Part shown: positions 62,918 to 64,000 of the stretch, piece by piece
Position numbering within the stretch: the stretch's first letter is position 1
Layout of the letters: each line of letters starts with the position of its first letter
DNA from: Mycobacterium triplex
GTDB taxonomy: Bacteria > Actinomycetota > Actinomycetes > Mycobacteriales > Mycobacteriaceae
DNA length: 64,000 bases
Assembly (NCBI RefSeq): GCF_000689255.1
Contig: NZ_HG964446.1
Coordinates: 883,330-947,329 of the forward strand
Reading direction: 5' to 3'
Made by a program: the position numbers and the translations under genes
The notes under the pieces: generated by a model
Databases searched by the model: none
What the model was told of the DNA's origin: nothing
What the model saw: only the letters and a program-made list of their open reading frames with translations

Positions 62918-63274
62918 GTGACAATTCTCAACGACATTCAGGTCTGGACCACCGCGTGCAGCTACGACCACCTCATCCCGGGTCGCGGGGTCGGCGTGCT
63001 GCTCGACGATGGTTCGCAGGCGGCGCTGTTCCGCCTCGACGACGGGTCGGTGCACGCGGTCGGCAATCTCGACCCGTTCTCCGGCGCGGCCGTGATTTCG
63101 CGCGGGATCGTCGGTGACCGTGGCGGTCGTGCGACGGTCCAATCACCCATCCTCAAGCAGGCTTTCGCGCTGGAAGACGGTCTGTGCCTGGACGACCCGC
63201 GGGTTTCGGTGCCGGTGTACCAGGTGCGCATCACCGATGACGGAGAGATCCAGATCGCGCGATTGGCCGGTTAG
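62918..63274 (+). CDS. nirD: Nitrite reductase small subunit NirD
   Basis: A 118-residue Rieske-fold subunit, the exact length of Rv0253. The fold is recognisable (GRGVGVLLDDGSQAALFRLD, then NLDPFSGAAVISRGIVGDRG and SPILKQAFALEDGLCLDD), but the Cys/His cluster ligands are absent, as is normal for NirD. It stabilises or assists NirB. The GTG start sits behind the very strong AGGAGG. It ends by overlapping the convergent Rv0258c-type gene by four bases. Confidence 0.9.
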   Translation: MTILNDIQVWTTACSYDHLIPGRGVGVLLDDGSQAALFRLDDGSVHAVGNLDPFSGAAVISRGIVGDRGGRATVQSPILKQAFALEDGLCLDDPRVSVPVYQVRITDDGEIQIARLAG

Positions 63275-63720
63275 CCGATGTCGCCGACCAGGTAGCGCTG
63301 CATCGTCGGGCCGATCGCGTCGACGAGCGCGTCGACCGGCATCGAGTGCAGCGGCTCGGAGCGCACCCCGTAGCGCATGATGCCGAGGCCGACCAGCTGC
63401 GAGGCGCACAACGACGCGCGCACCGCGGCCTTGTCGGCGCCCAGCATTTTCAACAGTGGGCCGAAAACCGGTCCGATGAACATGCTTTGCACAACCTCGG
63501 CGGTCTTGGCCATCCCGGTGGACGCGACCGCGCTGGCCGCGAACGGGCCGCCGCCGGCGGCATCCCACGTCGTGATCAGCAGGTAAAGCGTTCGGCGGCC
63601 GACCTGGTTGACCCCTCCGGTGATGATCCGGTCGATGAATTCCGGTGTGCCGAACGGCAACCGCAGCATCTTCGCGACCGGGTCGAGGAGCCCACGCGAT
63701 GGCTCTTCGCGACTGGGCAT
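63271..63720 (-). CDS. TetR C-terminal-domain-like protein without DNA-binding domain, Rv0258c orthologue
   Basis: A 149-residue protein (Rv0258c, 151). VQSMFIGPVFGPLLKMLGAD and SLCASQLVGLGIMRYGVRSE match the ligand-binding C-terminal domain of certain TetR regulators, but the residues before it (LPFGTPEFIDRIITGGVNQV) do not form a helix-turn-helix. Since M. tuberculosis has the same short form, this is a stable stand-alone protein rather than a fresh truncation. It might bind a ligand or a full-length TetR protein (inference). The ribosome-binding site is weak. It follows the CbiX-like gene by 24 bases. Confidence 0.7.
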   Translation of the reverse strand: MPSREEPSRGLLDPVAKMLRLPFGTPEFIDRIITGGVNQVGRRTLYLLITTWDAAGGGPFAASAVASTGMAKTAEVVQSMFIGPVFGPLLKMLGADKAAVRASLCASQLVGLGIMRYGVRSEPLHSMPVDALVDAIGPTMQRYLVGDIG

Positions 63721-63744
63721 GGTGCCAGGATCACCTGCGGTTGA

Positions 63745-64000
63745 TCAAAGATCAAGCATCGCGCGCGTCGGCGCGCCCAGCCGGTAATTGCGCACCCGAT
63801 GCCGGGTCGCCACCGGCACCGCCCTGCGGAATCGGTTCGCGATCAGGCGGGCCAGTCGCGGATGAGTGCCCAGCGGCCGGCTGACCACATCGGCGCCGCA
63901 ATTGCGGAGTTTCTCCTGAAACAGTCCGTCGGCGAGTAGATAGGACGCGATCGCGACGCGGCGCGCACCGTCGGCCCGCGCCATCTCGACGGCCTCGGTG
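63745..64000 (-). CDS. CbiX-like sirohydrochlorin chelatase, Rv0259c orthologue, C-terminal part
   Basis: The last 84 codons of a gene that begins beyond the window. VEMARADGARRVAIASYLLA followed by DGLFQEKLRNCGADVVSRPL and GTHPRLARLIANRFRRA is the second half of the CbiX/SirB fold, including the short-chain chelatase DGLF turn. Rv0259c is about 247 residues. Such enzymes insert cobalt or iron into sirohydrochlorin; next to nirBD, which needs siroheme, an iron chelatase role for siroheme synthesis is attractive (inference). The frame is open to the window edge. Confidence 0.75.
   Translation of the reverse strand, partial: TEAVEMARADGARRVAIASYLLADGLFQEKLRNCGADVVSRPLGTHPRLARLIANRFRRAVPVATRHRVRNYRLGAPTRAMLDL

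Noticed and set aside
60639-62924. A 761-codon open frame antisense to nirB
   Set aside because: Same composition effect; the nirB cofactor motifs on the plus strand are decisive.

Overview
The window is high-GC DNA from a mycobacterium. Gene order follows the M. tuberculosis block Rv0216 to Rv0259c almost throughout (lipW, Rv0218-Rv0219, lipC, Rv0221, echA1, Rv0223c-Rv0228, php, fadE4, Rv0232-Rv0233, gabD1, Rv0235c, aftD, Rv0236A, lpqI, Rv0238, htdX-fabG4, fadA2, fadE5, Rv0245, sdhBAC, Rv0250c, hsp20, nirBD, Rv0258c, Rv0259c). M. tuberculosis comparisons rest on remembered protein families and lengths, not on a search. Extra metabolic genes and the absence of the toxin-antitoxin genes and of cobU-cobQ-PPE2 suggest a non-tuberculous species, probably slow-growing and M. 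avium-complex-like (inference).

Layout. 1-3039: end of an Rv0216-type double-hotdog protein, a family III CoA-transferase and an amidohydrolase. 3036-4883: LipW and another alpha/beta hydrolase. 5064-7469: a tight operon of methyltransferase, membrane molybdo-oxidoreductase and small membrane protein behind a SigF-like promoter. 7571-14900: lipC, a WS/DGAT acyltransferase, echA1, an acyl-CoA synthetase with a small two-cysteine protein, TetR, a 43-codon small ORF, an AT-rich control region and a second crotonase. 14942-23313: KstR-type aldehyde dehydrogenase, Rv0224c/Rv0225 enzymes and envelope genes (Rv0226c, pgfA, a TmaT-like acyltransferase, YbjN). 23363-27662: CoA ligase fused head-to-tail with php, then fadE4. 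27794-35746: TetR plus R2lox, gabD1, and an extra block of AlsS-like TPP enzyme, LysR and NAD-formate dehydrogenase, closed by a second, inverted R2lox. 35893-44735: hotdog, LMF-like membrane protein, aftD, a DUF2613 peptide, a frameshifted secreted-protein gene, lpqI and TetR. 44745-53610: ClC channel, htdX-fabG4, fadA2, fadE5, and a 2OG-Fe(II)-type oxygenase with a flavin reductase. 53690-57597: the Sdh1 succinate dehydrogenase operon and Rv0250c. 57710-64000: PEP-mutase-family protein, HxlR/DUF302 pair, small heat-shock protein, assimilatory nitrite reductase, a helix-turn-helix-less TetR-type protein and the end of a CbiX-like chelatase.

How it fits together. Two themes dominate: fatty-acid or sterol-type acyl-CoA metabolism (CoA ligases, FadE, crotonases, HtdX/FabG4/FadA2, hotdog enzymes) and cell-envelope assembly (AftD, PgfA, acyltransferase, glycosyltransferase). 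Local TetR, LysR and HxlR regulators sit beside short catabolic modules, and several palindromes that could be their operators are visible. Convergent gene ends are repeatedly closed by long hairpins. The most interesting items are the paired inverted R2lox genes around a formate/TPP module, a shared TTAC-N5-AGTAA motif upstream of fabG4/fadA2 and fadE5, the TetR-coupled 43-codon ORF, and a one-base frameshift in a small cysteine-rich secreted protein. No rRNA, tRNA, CRISPR array, insertion sequence or phage gene was seen.
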